Source: Albugo candida
Lineage: Eukaryota; Oomycota; Peronosporomycetes; Albuginales; Albuginaceae
Length of the DNA stretch: 28,963 bases
NCBI GenBank assembly: GCA_905220665.1
Contig: CAJNAR010000081.1
Location: 1-28,963 of the forward strand
Direction: 5' to 3'
Part shown: piece by piece, positions 16,991 through 27,543 of the stretch
Position numbering within the stretch: position 1 is the stretch's first letter
Layout of the letters: every line of letters begins with the position of its first letter
Notes under the pieces: model-generated
What the model was told of the DNA's origin: nothing
The model's database searches: none
What the model saw: only the letters and a program-made list of their open reading frames with translations
Made by a program: the position numbers and the translations under genes

Positions 16991-17253
16991 CACTTCCTCC
17001 ATCGTTGACTTCAATGTTTTCCTCATATAGAGGACGTTCTTTACGGATGAAGTGTAATCATCTTTCGGTGCCAATTCCACAGAGGGCTTCTACAGACGCA
17101 GAAATACGCTCTTTAGACGCGTTGTTGGATATTGAATACCAAAAACAAGAACAGAACGCTCTCCTCAAGATCCAAGCGACCGTGCGGATGAACCAAGTTC
17201 GAACGACAGTTGGGCGACTGGGTAATGCCTTCCGTGATCGAGCACGACACTAA
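16951..17253 (+). CDS. IQ-motif fragment
   Basis: A 100-codon + strand ORF that overlaps the right end of the duplicated block. It ends with a clear IQ calmodulin-binding helix, ALLKIQATVRMNQVRTTV, preceded by an acidic helix (TDAEIRSLDALLDIEYQKQE). The IQ pattern is I-Q-x3-R-x4-(V)-R. The first 15 residues lie in the - strand remnant's sequence and are probably not original. Oomycete proteins with IQ motifs are numerous, so the family cannot be given. Coiled-coil remnants follow on the same strand and may belong to the same gene. Confidence 0.45.
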   Translation: MLQNAEICRIHKLALPPSLTSMFSSYRGRSLRMKCNHLSVPIPQRASTDAEIRSLDALLDIEYQKQEQNALLKIQATVRMNQVRTTVGRLGNAFRDRARH

Positions 17254-17453
17254 AAACGAAGTTGATTACAACGAGCACTTTATGCTGTCATGTCTCAAAG
17301 TGCACTCTTTTCGCATTACCCGTGCAGACAATCGCGTCTACTAGAGGTAATCATCGAATTTGCATGGTCATCATCGAAACAATTGATATCCTGTGTATTT
17401 TTGTAACGTCATGCTGAACGTGTGACTCTACCAAAAACATTTCAAGTTTAATA
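17254..17453. other. Spacer, nothing recognised
   Basis: Two hundred bases between the IQ fragment and the coiled-coil remnant, with no coding signal, repeat or splice pair that I can support. Confidence 0.3.
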
Positions 17454-17760
17454 CGCGGAAGATCAGAACGCATACAAGCCGAAAAGAATCGTGGTATAGT
17501 AGAAGAAGTAAAACTACGCAAAAGAATGCAAGTGGAAGGTCGTATGGCGGCACTGGAAGATTCTCGTAAATAAAGAACAGAGAATCGATGGCGAGCTGCT
17601 GTATATAATTTGGTTGTCCAACGCCTCTATTTAAAGTGATTCCAGCACATCCACCGTTCAAGACTCAAGTTCGAGGAAGAAAAGCGCCGTAAAGAATAAC
17701 AGCGACGTCAGATATTCTACACACAGGAAGAAAAAAGGCAAAGGAGTTTGGATGGGATAT
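17454..17760 (+). pseudogene. Coiled-coil coding remnant
   Basis: Frame 0 from 17,454 reads RGRSERIQAEKNRGIVEEV and KLRKRMQVEGRMAALEDSRK to a TAA at 17,571-17,573. Further on, LKFEEEKRRKE (about 17,664-17,696) and IFYTQEEKRQRSLDG continue in the same style after stops. The regular spacing of charged and hydrophobic residues is that of a long coiled coil. It is likely to be the downstream part of the IQ-motif gene. The - strand ORFs here (17,428-17,661 and the left part of 17,658-17,942) look like shadows. Confidence 0.45.
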
Positions 17761-17779
17761 AACACAGCATCCAGTCTTC

Positions 17780-19300
17780 TGCATTTTCTGTAAATGATTT
17801 TGTATCCGACGGTAGCTTCATAGAGTACTCGAATGCGGTAGCTCCCTTCTTCCATCGAAATTCTCCTATCACCATCTAAACCCGGTACACCGAAAAGAGC
17901 CTCAATCCACGTGCGATGACGACCCAACTTACACACTTCCATTTTCGTGCGATATTTTGACAGCTCTCGTTGGCAACTTGGTCGAAATCGTTGTAACGTT
18001 TAAATGAGGTACGATACGGACCCAACTTTGACTCGATATATAAGTTGATGAGGTGCGGAGGCAAAGTCTTCCAATCCGTTGCTAGATCAAGAAACTGCTC
18101 CATTATCTTATAACGCTGATTCATATTGTTAAAGTCGGCCTTTTCCTTGTCCACCTGCTCGAAACGCTGGAGTGCTTCCAGTTTATCTTGAACAATCAGT
18201 CTGAGCAGCGAATTTACATTTGCAACACTCAAGTCTTCGCTTTATACTGCAGAACTTCTGGCATTTGATTTGGGTCTTGATGATATGCAACTAACATACC
18301 AATACGCTTGTCGTAATTCGATGCCGAAAAAATACTCATTACCCTTGCTCGGCCTCCAGAACTCCATTTATAAAGGTGCAGACGTACTCCTGAGAATAAA
18401 TATTCAAGTTTTGCTTGTTCCTGCTCATCAACTTGTTGATCAGATCAAATACATAAGAAAATCTAGAACCGTGAGAGTTCAGATTCATTCCCGTCGATTT
18501 TGCGGACCAAATCCAAGAAACCAAGCATGATTTGGCGCATACCATTCAGCTTGCATGAGATGTTCTGGCCAACTTCGTGCATGATTGTGTACTCATATAA
18601 GCCCGGCTCCTGTGGTTCCTCACGAGCAAACCATTTCGTTCAATCTCCTCATGAACCTCCAGGAGCGCTTTCGACCAAATTCTCCAAATTAGAACATTCA
18701 AAACTCTCGCGAAATTGGTGATAGACGTCTCAGCCATAAGTTTTCAGATATTGATTTATAAGATCGACAACTCTTGTGGCGCTAAAATCTTCATGTCTCT
18801 TGATTAATGTACATAGCTTCTGGGTTTTGAAGCTTGAACAGGTACAAGAGTAGACTCACTTCGACTCCGCTACCTCCTCGATTCACAATGTCGCCGTTGA
18901 TGACCCAAGGATTGCTACAAATAAATCCCATTCTTTTCAAATATAAACAATGAATCACCAAATTAACCGTATACTGGACCAAAAGAGTGATAAACGATAG
19001 TTTGATGCTACATATTGAGACTGCAGGGGTAGCTGAATCCACCAACGTTAGCTTCTTCACGTACAGCACCACAGATTCGGATTATAACCAATCGGTTTAT
19101 TTCCTTGTCGGCGAGTCTTGATCATATCTTGAGCCTTTCTGAGGGTCAACACTTTGTCCAAAGACGCGGACGGCATGCAAACGTCCAAAATATCCATCCA
19201 CGCAATATGGTATTCGGTTTCTCTTTTATTCCGACCCAAACGCGATTATGTTTGTTCCTTCTCATTTTTGTAGCGGACAGTATTTACCAAGCGCGTTGAG
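17780..19300 (-). pseudogene. EF-hand Ser/Thr phosphatase (PPEF-like), broken
   Basis: PPP-family metallophosphatase with C-terminal EF-hands, read N to C from 19,300 downwards. LRKAQDMIKTRRQGNKPIG precedes the catalytic domain. NPWVINGDIVNRGGSGVEV (near 18,850-18,915) is the GDxVDRG metal-binding block with D replaced by N. YINQET then EDFSA (a base missing) is the remains of LNRGNHEDF. VMSIFSASNYDKRIG (18,310-18,345) is the SASNY block. FEQVDKEKADFNNMNQ and DWKTLPPHLI (18,060-18,165) are the first EF-hand and linker typical of PPEF, and LDGDRRISMEE (17,845-17,882) is the second. The GDxHGQ block was not found, and several frame changes and stops interrupt the rest. A calcium-dependent phosphatase is inferred for the ancestor only. 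Confidence 0.75.
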
Positions 19301-19618
19301 GGAACGCGACAATTCCAGCTGCGTCTACGTTACAAAACGCATCGCAAGGAGATAAATATATCCAGCATATACCGCTTTTGTCTCTTGACGTGTCTCCAAA
19401 GAAAATAGCTTCCAATCAAAGCTGTAGTTACCGCTAGCGGTATTTGAGGAAAATCCCTCAGTTAGCTCCGCGTTATCTAACGCTCCTTCCGCGGTGAGTG
19501 AGACCAGAAGGGGATAAGATCCAAGCAGCTGCGCTTCCTCGGTGCATAGGAAATACCGTAGAGCATCTTACAGCCGAAGGGTACGTGCGGTTTATGCTTA
19601 GCCGATGAATGCGTTCCT
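19301..19618. other. Stretch without a supported gene
   Basis: No coding sequence on the + strand. On the - strand a 62-codon ORF (19,473-19,661) runs through the dispersed repeat and continues past it (GLHQERIHRLSINRTYPSA). This may be the original coding content of the repeat, but copy 1 does not extend as far. No RNA gene was recognised in the more GC-rich part near 19,480-19,600. Confidence 0.35.
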
Positions 19619-19725
19619 GATGCAGACCACATGCTACATCAAAGGCCATGCTAAATATCATAATATTATGTTTACTGTATTTAACAATTTAAAACCTAAA
19701 AAACGTTCTTTTCATTTTTCTCCAG
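19619..19725. repeat. Dispersed repeat, copy 2
   Basis: Counterpart of 1431-1545, in the same orientation, about 18.2 kb away. Identity judged by eye is roughly three quarters, with gaps near its left end. The best shared word is AGGCCATGCT. It has lost or gained A/T runs relative to copy 1. Confidence 0.55.
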
Positions 19726-19814
19726 CGTGCGTCCTCCAGGAAGTCTTGTTGACCATCAAACGCGTCGATCGACTGGTCGCTGTATCAATTCACCGATGCG
19801 TCATGAACAGATTC

Positions 19815-20040
19815 GGTATGATCATGCAATATACCAACTAGCATCCTCTCTCCATTCGGGATCTGTCTTAGCTTTATAGTGAGAATGTTTGGTCTGGTGA
19901 GCTCTACAACGGTTATTTTTTTTATTGTAAACAGAACCAGAGTGCAATCACAATGTGCTGTTGCAGCTTTCTTATCACAATCCGAACATGAAGTAGATCC
20001 TAAAGCTTTATCAAGATACATTGGTAAACGTTAAGCTTTA
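19815..20040 (-). pseudogene. B-box-like zinc finger remnant
   Basis: The - strand reads MYLDKALGSTSCSDCDKKAA, TAHCDCTLVLF and, after a frame change in a run of eight As, RCRAHQTKHSHYKAKTDPEW. The order C-x2-C, A-x3-C, then C-x2-H and H-x2-Y resembles the B-box zinc finger common in oomycete and plant regulatory proteins. One Cys of the usual second C-x2-C pair is displaced (C-D-C). The shift lies in a homopolymer, so a sequencing error is possible. The upstream part (20,131-20,376 on the same strand) may belong to the same gene but has no recognised motif. Confidence 0.4.
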
Positions 20041-20589
20041 ATGTATTGGATGCAAGCTCGTGCAATCAAAATATCTAGCTTGTCGACTGTCCATTCTTAG
20101 CATTTGTCCTCAATTGCTCAGTGTGTATATTCATTGCGTCAATCCTACACATTTTCCTTCGTGGAAAATTTTTTTTGTCCTGCAAGTCCATTCACAGTCA
20201 TGTATTGGTTCGCCCAAGACTTTCCTCGGGTATGCGGCAACAGTGTCGATGTAGCGACAGACGTGATGCGTCAAACTGAGGTTGTGAACTACCGTAATAT
20301 ATCGAGTTCTGACAGTACCGTATCTTCCGAGCAGAAAGCGGCCGTAAATGGGTAAGCTCGACTCATCTTCTAACAACCAAAAAGAACTTTTGGGTTTGAT
20401 ATTTTTTCAATGACGATTCAAGTGGGTGCTTTGTGACCTAGACGAGCATGAATTCATTTATCCCAGCATCTTCATCGAAAAATAACACAAGCTGAGGGGG
20501 AGCCATAACAAAAACTTCAGCTTTTAATACAAAAGCTACAAATTACAGGAGACTGATAATGAAAATTCCATCATATTCAATTGTACAAG
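20041..20589. other. Stretch with uncertain coding content
   Basis: Both strands have ORFs of 60-85 codons (+ 20,104-20,355; - 20,131-20,376), and neither has a recognisable domain. The - strand ORF is upstream of the B-box-like remnant and in a compatible orientation. The rest is AT-rich and shows nothing. Confidence 0.25.
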
Positions 20590-20805
20590 TCAAGTAGCCT
20601 CATAAGAATCAACTGACGAGCCTTTGTGAGAGAGCCGTAACATATCGCTCATCAAATTAGTCTTTGTCATCGTGTGACCAGCCATTCGATTGTTGATGAC
20701 ATAAAACCATCTGAAAGAATGTAAAACAGGATTCAAGTAATATGCTTTACGAGCATTGAGTAGTAGTGAGATATCAAAGACACTGACGATCTTTCGCGAT
20801 CTCAA
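20590..20805 (-). pseudogene. Weak coding remnant
   Basis: A 71-codon - strand ORF with protein-like composition (VSVFDISLLLNARKAYYLNP, then HSFRWFYVINNRMAGHTMT). It lies downstream of the TPR-like scrap on the same strand and may be part of the same decayed gene. There is no recognisable family. Confidence 0.25.
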
Positions 20806-21059
20806 AATGTGTACAGTCCATGAAGGACGCTTCTACGAAGGAAACCCAGCTGCTCGTAGTTTACAGAGCTATTGATCTTATACAAAGATGAAAGGTCCAG
20901 TATATAATCTCAACTCATGATCAGCAAATCATCTTTGCAATGCCACTTCCAAATAAGCTTCTAGACGGGCTACATGTGCCAGTCTTTGGAATACTCGTTT
21001 GATGTTGCTCAAGCTTTTTTTTGTTCCACACTTTTCATTTCTTCTTGAATTCCGAAAAG

Positions 21060-21500
21060 CTGAACGCAGAATTCATCGTGGGTATGGCATCGTCAAATTC
21101 ATTTGTGACGAAAGTACTCCCTTTCCTTGAAGAAACTCAGCTCCTGTAACAGCGTATTTCAGCGCGTAAGCAAATGTCGTATGCAGATTAGTGGCGTTAG
21201 GATACATCTTCACAGCCTTTTCATGATATAAAATCTAGGTAATCCATAAACACTGCGAACTCGTGAAAAAGACTGTTGATATCACCAGATGCAAGGTATG
21301 ATTACTGATCGTTTTATTCAATAAAGCTTTGGCTGATGCTTAATAACACTGAGTAATCCATCCCAAGAAACCAGATGACAGCGTGAAAAATTATTGTTCT
21401 GGTCCTCGGCGATTCATGAGATACGGCTTGTACTTGTGAACCGAAGCGCTGCCTGACTATTGAATAGCGCGCTTGTGCGGCATTTGGCTCCACCAAGGTG
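21060..21500 (-). pseudogene. TPR-like coding remnant
   Basis: The - strand frame ending at TGA 21,073-21,075 reads YHEKAVKMYPNATNLHTTFA and YALKYAVTGAEFLQGKG. The pattern A-x3-Y/M-P-N-x2-L-x3-F/Y-A-x2-L is that of a tetratricopeptide helix pair. Upstream, LVEPNAAQARYSIVRQRFGS (21,314-21,496) is protein-like but not recognised. Downstream (20,880-21,060) are further short phrases such as LAHVARLEAYLEVALQR in a shifted frame. One repeat is not enough to assign a family. Confidence 0.35.
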
Positions 21501-21839
21501 ACATTCTTTCCAGAAACCCCCCAATCATTTTGTAGATCACATTTGCACGGTGAAGTGTGAAATAATTACTGATACAAGATGCCTCTTCACAATGAATGCA
21601 TTAAATCTATTTGCAATTATCGAGGCTCTGTATTCCAATTCTTTCTGGCGTATTCGGTATCAGTTATGCATCCTCAAACTCAAATTTTATGTGTTAGCGA
21701 AAAAAATTCAATTTTACAGGGCACGGTACTTATACATTCCAAAGCGCGTGTACAATGCAACAACGATGTTTAAACCGATGCTTCGTTGGATTTTTTGAAT
21801 TTGATAATGAGAATCAAGTGATTGTGATCGATAAAACTA
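21501..21839. other. Spacer, no supported gene
   Basis: Short + strand ORFs (21,550-21,798 and 21,579-21,773) are mutually overlapping, rich in codons typical of AT-rich noncoding DNA, and carry no motif. Nothing else was seen. Confidence 0.35.
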
Positions 21840-22323
21840 GTGCCCAAAGAGTCTCAGGAACTTTCCCTCTATTACCAGGAGACGTATGGAATTCTCTTGT
21901 CAGCTAGAGAAGACGACTTGCAAGTCGCATTATCAGCTATGGACGGACCCGACAATATCAGCAGCATATATGTTGCAAGGTCAGATCCGCTTGGACGTAT
22001 TCGAAGGGACGGTAAGATTTCATGTAAAAAACCATCCGAATCGCAATCTCAGGTGTCCGCTGGGCGGGTTTTGACTGACGCGCAACAATCAAAATACTGG
22101 AGAAATCGTGGTGAATTTCCCCGATGGCGTGATTATACAAGATGTTAGCTCTCCATTCACAGTAGTAGCTCCTGGACTGGAAGAAACTTCAACAAAAACA
22201 GCAATAGACTTCGTTTTCAGTCACAGAAGCATCCAGATGGGAGCATTTGCCTTTGAGAAAACATTACTCATCGAGTCAAAAGATTCTCTTGCCAATACAA
22301 TTGACGGTGCTGAAAGGGATTAG
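21840..22323 (+). pseudogene. Beta-rich extracellular-type remnant
   Basis: Frame 0 (21,840-22,148) and overlapping frames read LRGQ-like and beta-strand phrases: QIRLDVFEGTVRFHVKNHP (about 21,985-22,045), GEIVVNFPDGVIIQDVSS and PFTVVAPGLEETSTKTAIDF. The last two are in one frame (22,108-22,323) that ends with TAG. Alternating hydrophobic residues suggest a secreted or cell-surface protein. Its position immediately before the FN3-type remnant, on the same strand, suggests it is the N-terminal part of the same gene. The family is not recognised. Confidence 0.4.
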
Positions 22324-22344
22324 TAGGAGTGCTTTTCGAACGCT

Positions 22345-23998
22345 CAAAGTGGTCCTCCGGCTAACGAGATCCAAATAATTCAATTGTGGGTGCAAAACAA
22401 CCCACTGATAGCTCCAAGCTTGCCTTCTCTCCCATTTCAATGGGTACTTTTCGCCTCAACTTTGGAAGGAATAGGACGAATCCCATCGGTCTCATTGAGG
22501 GTCTTAATCCGTAACAGTTGGCAGTTGTCAATCTAGCGCGAGTAGGAGCAATCAACGTTACAATAACCGACGCAAACGTGCTTCTCTTTGTGAAAGCTCA
22601 GGTATCTACGCAGTCAGAGATCATTCAGGTCACAAATTGGGATTCGATGGCCTTTACAACTTACTTTGAAGTTAGCGAATAGATGCGCTTTCAGGGCTCT
22701 GACGGTTCCGTATTCAGCATTCAAATGATCCGCTTTGACGCAAAGCACTCTTTCCCGTCCGTGTATCGTCAAGAACAGCCTCCATGAGCGTATACTTCTG
22801 TCATTGCATTCGTTGTCAATATCGGGATATTGAGGCTTCAAACGTCGATACGTCCCAATTGCAAGTGTCCAATCTTTCGTCTACAGCGCATAGTCGAATT
22901 GAAGCAAACGGCACAATCTGTGACTATTTTCGTACACAAAAGGTTGAAATTTCGGTTATTTACAACTCTCGGGAAGCTTCACGCTACAATATTTCAATTG
23001 GACCGCATCTCCAGTTGCGCTCGACATCAACTCATACGACATGAAGAATCTCTCGAAAAAGCTGTCGACCATCTACGCATTCAACGTGAATCAGCCAAGC
23101 AATGGCATTCAGGTGATCACGCTTTTTTCTGCGAAGCAAAAATGTATGGTGCTGAGGCTTTTGTATGATGAATGATATCATCTGTCTGATAAAAAGGTCG
23201 ATGTCACAGTCTCATTCTCGTTTTCAGCGCCCAGAACGGCTCCAAATGGTACCGTAATACGCTCTCAGTACGGAAGACCTGAACTTTGAATTCAATCCAG
23301 TCTTTTCGAAATCTCACAACTCCCGGTCAAATTTACAGTCATCGACCAAGCCAGGTAACTAACTCGCGACTTAGACAGCACCACGAGCTGTATCGTATGA
23401 CATGTCGATCGATACAAGTTGCAGGTCCTAATGGAATCATGGGCTAACTTTACCAATCGACTTCTGTTGGGAAAATGGATGAATTCTACCCGATGTAGGG
23501 GGTTCATCTAGTGGGCGATGGGAAAGCTATATGGGCATCCTTTTTCGAAGTGTTAACTTCACAATGCATACAACGCATTGTGCTCGTCTTTGGGTTGATA
23601 AAACTTTGATTCTGGATGGTTTGACGATGATATTATGACGTCTTTGTCCAATTTCAGCGTCGAAGTTGATGTCCATGTAATCCGACCGCTATGGCTGAAC
23701 ATAGTCTCCATAATGTAATACTAGAGTTCCGCAAAGCCCATGGAATTTCGCTAATGTGTTATCCGTCCTCTCATATGCTCGCTGTGGTCTCAACTTGGTC
23801 TCTTTTCCACAAACCATCAAGCCTTGACCCTGATGGAATAGACGACATTCAGAAGAGACCATTTACGATTTTATGAGGGAACAATACCCGGATCCACCTT
23901 TCAATGTTTCGCTCTCCATGAAATCTCTTCCAATCAGCTTCTACAGTCCACTTTATGATGGTGGAAGCGATATAGAAGGATATCTGATCGAATAATGA
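22345..23998 (+). pseudogene. Second FN3-type gene remnant, relative of the 3.5-7.8 kb gene
   Basis: PPANEIQIIQ (22,355-22,382) corresponds to NEVQILKI in the - strand FN3 gene. Frame 0 then reads SIVGAKQPTDSSKLAFSPIS and MGTFRLNFGRN, the same module start as RGTFQLEFGAN there. This frame continues to about 22,830, crossing TAA at 22,512, TAG at 22,680 and TGA at 22,785 with good coding sequence on both sides (INVTITDANVLLFVKAQVST and MRFQGSDGSVFSIQMIRFDA). Frame changes follow, with KVEISVIYNSREASRYNISIG and LDINSYDMKNLSKKLSTIY. The end is an FN3 start, NVSLSMKSLPISF then PLYDGGSDIEGYLIE, cut by TAA TGA at 23,993-23,998, where a Trp is expected. More decayed than its relative. Confidence 0.6.
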
Positions 23999-25463
23999 GA
24001 GAACCCTTTGGTCTTCTTGAGATCCAAAGGATCAAGGAGAATTGATGGCGGTAGCTTCATACTCAAACTGGATGTGGGACAGCATGCGAGGCCTTTGGCT
24101 TACGATTCACTGGTGGGGACGTGAAGAATGCGCAGGAAAGCATCAAAGAATGCAGAAACGTGTATGTGACATGATGGATCTCTAGTATTACTGGCTATTT
24201 TAGCGTCATATTTACGACTCGAATCATAATTGAAAATAATTGATAAAATTCTTCATATATAATTATAAACAGGAAAAGAGAGATTGTAACATTGTTAACT
24301 TTGAAAGTTAAGCTCAAATATATTTGTTCTTACGATAAACCATCAATCTTTAACGTCCAAAAGTCTAACGACAGCTTACTATTGCTGTGGATGACTGTAT
24401 GCGCAATTCGGGAAGGTAAACGCTTCAATAAACACAACTGGGACCGTTTCGGCATACATCGAACGAGAAACAGATGCGCAAAATCATCTGGTTGGTAGTA
24501 TATACAACATTTCAGACCCATTGCCCGGTTCCAAGTATGGCAGCTAAGCCTTTCGACCCGAATTGGTATACATACCGAGCATGACTCCAAGAAAATTGCG
24601 TTCAAGAATTTGCAATGCATTTTATAGCAAATATTAGCATTTTTAAGCTCATTTGGTACCTTCATGTGAAAATATGTCTCAATGCATTCAACAATGAGAG
24701 TGTTTTATCAACTCCCAAATCCCATGAAAAAGAGCCGTCCGCCCTAATCTCTCGAAAAACTTGAGGGTGCGAATAGTTCGTCGTGCTTCCTGTAATATCT
24801 TGAGTCTGTTTTTTATTCGGCCCCACTGGTATCAAGCATGGTTCTAGATTCAAATATCTTTAATTGACATTTGTTCGGTTCCCACCAGAATGGAGCCGAA
24901 GTATATATTTGTGGTATAGAGTTATATCGACAACATGCTCATTTTAACCATGTTGATCATCATTCACGTTGCAGATGTACTACGTACCCTAATCAGAGCA
25001 GCAATACGGCACGAACGATCCCCATTTCTATGTAGTGTATTTTAGTCAAGCCTGAAAAAGATTTAGCTGAATAGACTTCTCTTTCCGCCATTATATCGGT
25101 ACATTAGCAGCATCTGAAAGCAAATTGTACGGCACAAAACGTCATGAGGAATATGCAGTGAGAACGTAGTTAAAAATCATTCCTCCCATATCAGCAGTCA
25201 AAGCGCCGATTACTTCCTTACTCAGAGATGGGGTATTGATACATTTCATCGATGGGACCTCTAGTAACAAAACAGCAATAGAAGCAATGCAATTGGAAGT
25301 GATCGTTCCAGGTGTCTGCAAAAGGATTGTTCCTGATAGATAGCATTCGGAAAAGATTATGATAGTGAATGGGAAGACGGCTAGTTCATCTGCACGTGGC
25401 TGGTGACACGAAATCATTTTGAAGCTAAACGGTTGATCGTAACCCGTACAATGGGAGGCCTGG
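23999..25463. other. Long stretch without a supported gene
   Basis: About 1.46 kb. ORFs are all under about 110 codons, overlap on opposite strands and carry no motif. Near 24,000-24,170 a few phrases could continue the FN3-type remnant. The rest is AT-rich, and I see no repeat, transposon end or RNA gene. Confidence 0.4.
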
Positions 25464-25814
25464 ATGACTTATCAACACCTGTTTAAACTAAAATTATTTT
25501 TTAATCATGTTCACGACGTCAGAAAACAACGGAATCCCACACACATAAAGTTATCTTGTCTCTCCCAACCATCTCATACTGAACTTTCAAACGTATGGAT
25601 TACGACGTCAAGCAACAAACGAACTCAAAAATGCCTTCGTGATGTTGAATTTCTGGTACATCCGACACTTCCAGATGTATTTCGCAACGATGAAGAAATC
25701 ATCCATGCAAGCAAAAAGAAGAGCCACCAAATACATAATTCCCGTGATCGGGACTATGTGCTTTCCATATTCTTGATACAGAGCGGCCTGACCGCTATTT
25801 CCGGTCATTACTAG
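25464..25814 (+). CDS. Unassigned ORF, 116 codons
   Basis: Reads from MTYQHLFKLKLFFNHVHDV to GLTAISGHY. The middle part (PDVFRNDEEIIHASKKK) is protein-like, but the opposite strand (25,608-25,808) has an equally open frame with a hydrophobic stretch, VPITGIMYLVALLFACMDD, that could be a membrane segment. The sequence alone does not decide which strand, if either, was coding. No family is recognised. Confidence 0.25.
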   Translation: MTYQHLFKLKLFFNHVHDVRKQRNPTHIKLSCLSQPSHTELSNVWITTSSNKRTQKCLRDVEFLVHPTLPDVFRNDEEIIHASKKKSHQIHNSRDRDYVLSIFLIQSGLTAISGHY

Positions 25815-26460
25815 AGCTTATTTTGAGTGAGTGACGGGAATCGTCTCGAGAACTCAGAGGCGAATCCTTGGATCACATTCAATGACACAATAGTGGTTTT
25901 TTCGAGTTTGAAGGAAATCAATCGAACGGTCAGAACGGTGTCGTACTCAGTTTATTTGCTGCTGTGCAAAAAGCTCAATTACAAAGTCGACTTTGAACTT
26001 TGAAGGCGCTGAAAGAGATGATATACTGCAATTAGCTAAAGTGATGACTCTAGTATGTCTTCCGCAACTACTATGAGAATACAGATTTTGTATGAAAGCT
26101 ATTCGGATAGAAATTAAGTTTCTTAGAGACACCTTGTCGCCACGTTCATCGCGCAAATTACGGAACTCTGTGCACAAGTTAAATAAAAAAGAACTCCTTT
26201 TCTTGCCCGCCTGGACACAATTCAAGCATAGCGAGAAAGTATGTAAGTATTTGCACGCAATAAGCCTTCGTGTTTGCTCGAAAATATCTCTCCGCTACTA
26301 CAAAAGCTTAAGTATGACAGACAGAGTTCGGGCGAAACGCAACAATGGCTTGACAAGATCGATCATAAAAAAAAATTGCCATCTTAATCGCGGAAAAGGT
26401 GACAGTCACGGTCGAATAGCAAACATACACGTTAAGTATGCACAGCGATATAGTCGATAG
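25815..26460 (+). pseudogene. Decayed coding remnant, helical
   Basis: A + strand frame reads FEFEGNQSNGQNGVVLSLFA and AVQKAQLQSRL before a TGA, then TLKALKEMIY. Later frames give LVATFIAQITELCAQVK and an open ORF at 26,092-26,460 (LRDTLSPRSSRKLRNSVHK). Stops and frame changes occur every 30-60 codons. The composition is helical and basic. It leads into the coiled-coil remnant at 26,461 on the same strand, so one decayed gene is possible. Confidence 0.3.
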
Positions 26461-26649
26461 GAGAAACATGCTCGAGAGCACTTGAAATCGAGACAGCATG
26501 CAAATAGCAATCGGTTGGACCGAGAAGAAGTAGAAGAAAAAAGGCAGAAACTATTTCATGAAGCAGCTGAAAAATTTGTATGGCGCAAGGTTGAGCGGGA
26601 ATATGGCATGTTTGAAGCAGTTGATGCAGGAATTGTATCCGAGTTGTGA
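26461..26649 (+). pseudogene. Charged coiled-coil remnant
   Basis: An open frame without an ATG, too short for most ORF callers. It begins after TAG at 26,458 and runs 62 codons to TGA 26,647-26,649. It reads EKHAREHLKSRQHANSNRL, DREEVEEKRQKLFHEAAEKF and VWRKVEREYGMFEAVDAG. The heptad-like spacing of hydrophobic residues between many Glu, Lys and Arg codons argues for real coding origin. The style is like the remnant at 17,454-17,760, but no direct alignment was seen. Confidence 0.4.
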
Positions 26650-27543
26650 CAGTCGTGATACATTATTCACGAGTTTTATTGACTGAATAAAGAAAGCTCT
26701 CGACTTCTATTTCCGCTTCCCTCTAATAAACCTGACCTCGTGAATTAGGCTCTCCATTTTTTTCAAGGTGTGATTATCGCAAAAACATCGGTACTGAGTC
26801 ATAGGGACAGAGCGTCTTACAGGATCTCAGTGGAGAGAAACGAAGGATTAGATTGGGCTTATGTTGCCAATGAAGATCTATGAAAATTGGAGCCCATGGC
26901 TTAATTGCACTGGAGAATCTAATCCACACTTTGACTTGTGGCGCCAATTTGATTGTTACTACCCATCGGATCCTCGACTAGCTAGATATGGAAATCAGGC
27001 AGGATGTATTTGATCGTGTTTTGTGTATATGGTGCCCTGTTCCGAAGACGTGATCATTCGGAGATGTTCCTAGAAATAGCGTACATGTTCCGGATCAAAG
27101 GTAAGTGAAAATCATAAGGAAAACATTGATCAACTTACCAAAGCACTTGCCATGCTCAATGTGTGTATTTAGTGCTTGACGCTATCAAAAAAGCAGTCTC
27201 ACCTTTCTCTTCTCTCTGTTGTATTGCACCCGCTTTATAACTCTGATCGGAAACGAAGCAGTTCATCCTGTGGTATTAGACAATAATCTTCGCAAAGTTG
27301 AGGGCAACTCACATTCTTTCTAGAATCTCGAATGTTTTCGTTTACTCCCTGATTCTTGTCTGGATCTTATTAATATCCACCGCATTATGGACGAGAAAGT
27401 TTGGGACTGCTCAAAGCATCCTGATGTATAATCTTGGCAGTATTTGGTGAGGACATGCAGATATTGCCTTCTTGGGAATACTCAAGAGAAAAAGACAAAA
27501 ACAAACTCTATCTCGCCATATGGTCTAAATGAATTCAAATTGA
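26650..27543. other. Stretch without a supported gene
   Basis: Nearly 900 bases with no ORF above background on either strand. The + strand near 26,790-27,120 has short protein-like phrases separated by stops, which could be older decay. No repeat or RNA gene was recognised. Confidence 0.4.

Noticed and set aside
16951..17253. The IQ motif as the N-terminal IQ domain of the PPEF-like phosphatase.
   Set aside because: PPEF proteins do have an N-terminal IQ motif, but this one is on the + strand, while the phosphatase is on the - strand with its C terminus nearest. They cannot belong to one gene without an inversion.
19473..19661. A functional gene on the - strand through dispersed repeat copy 2.
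   Set aside because: The ORF is short, has no start context or homology beyond the repeat, and copy 1 does not preserve its extension.
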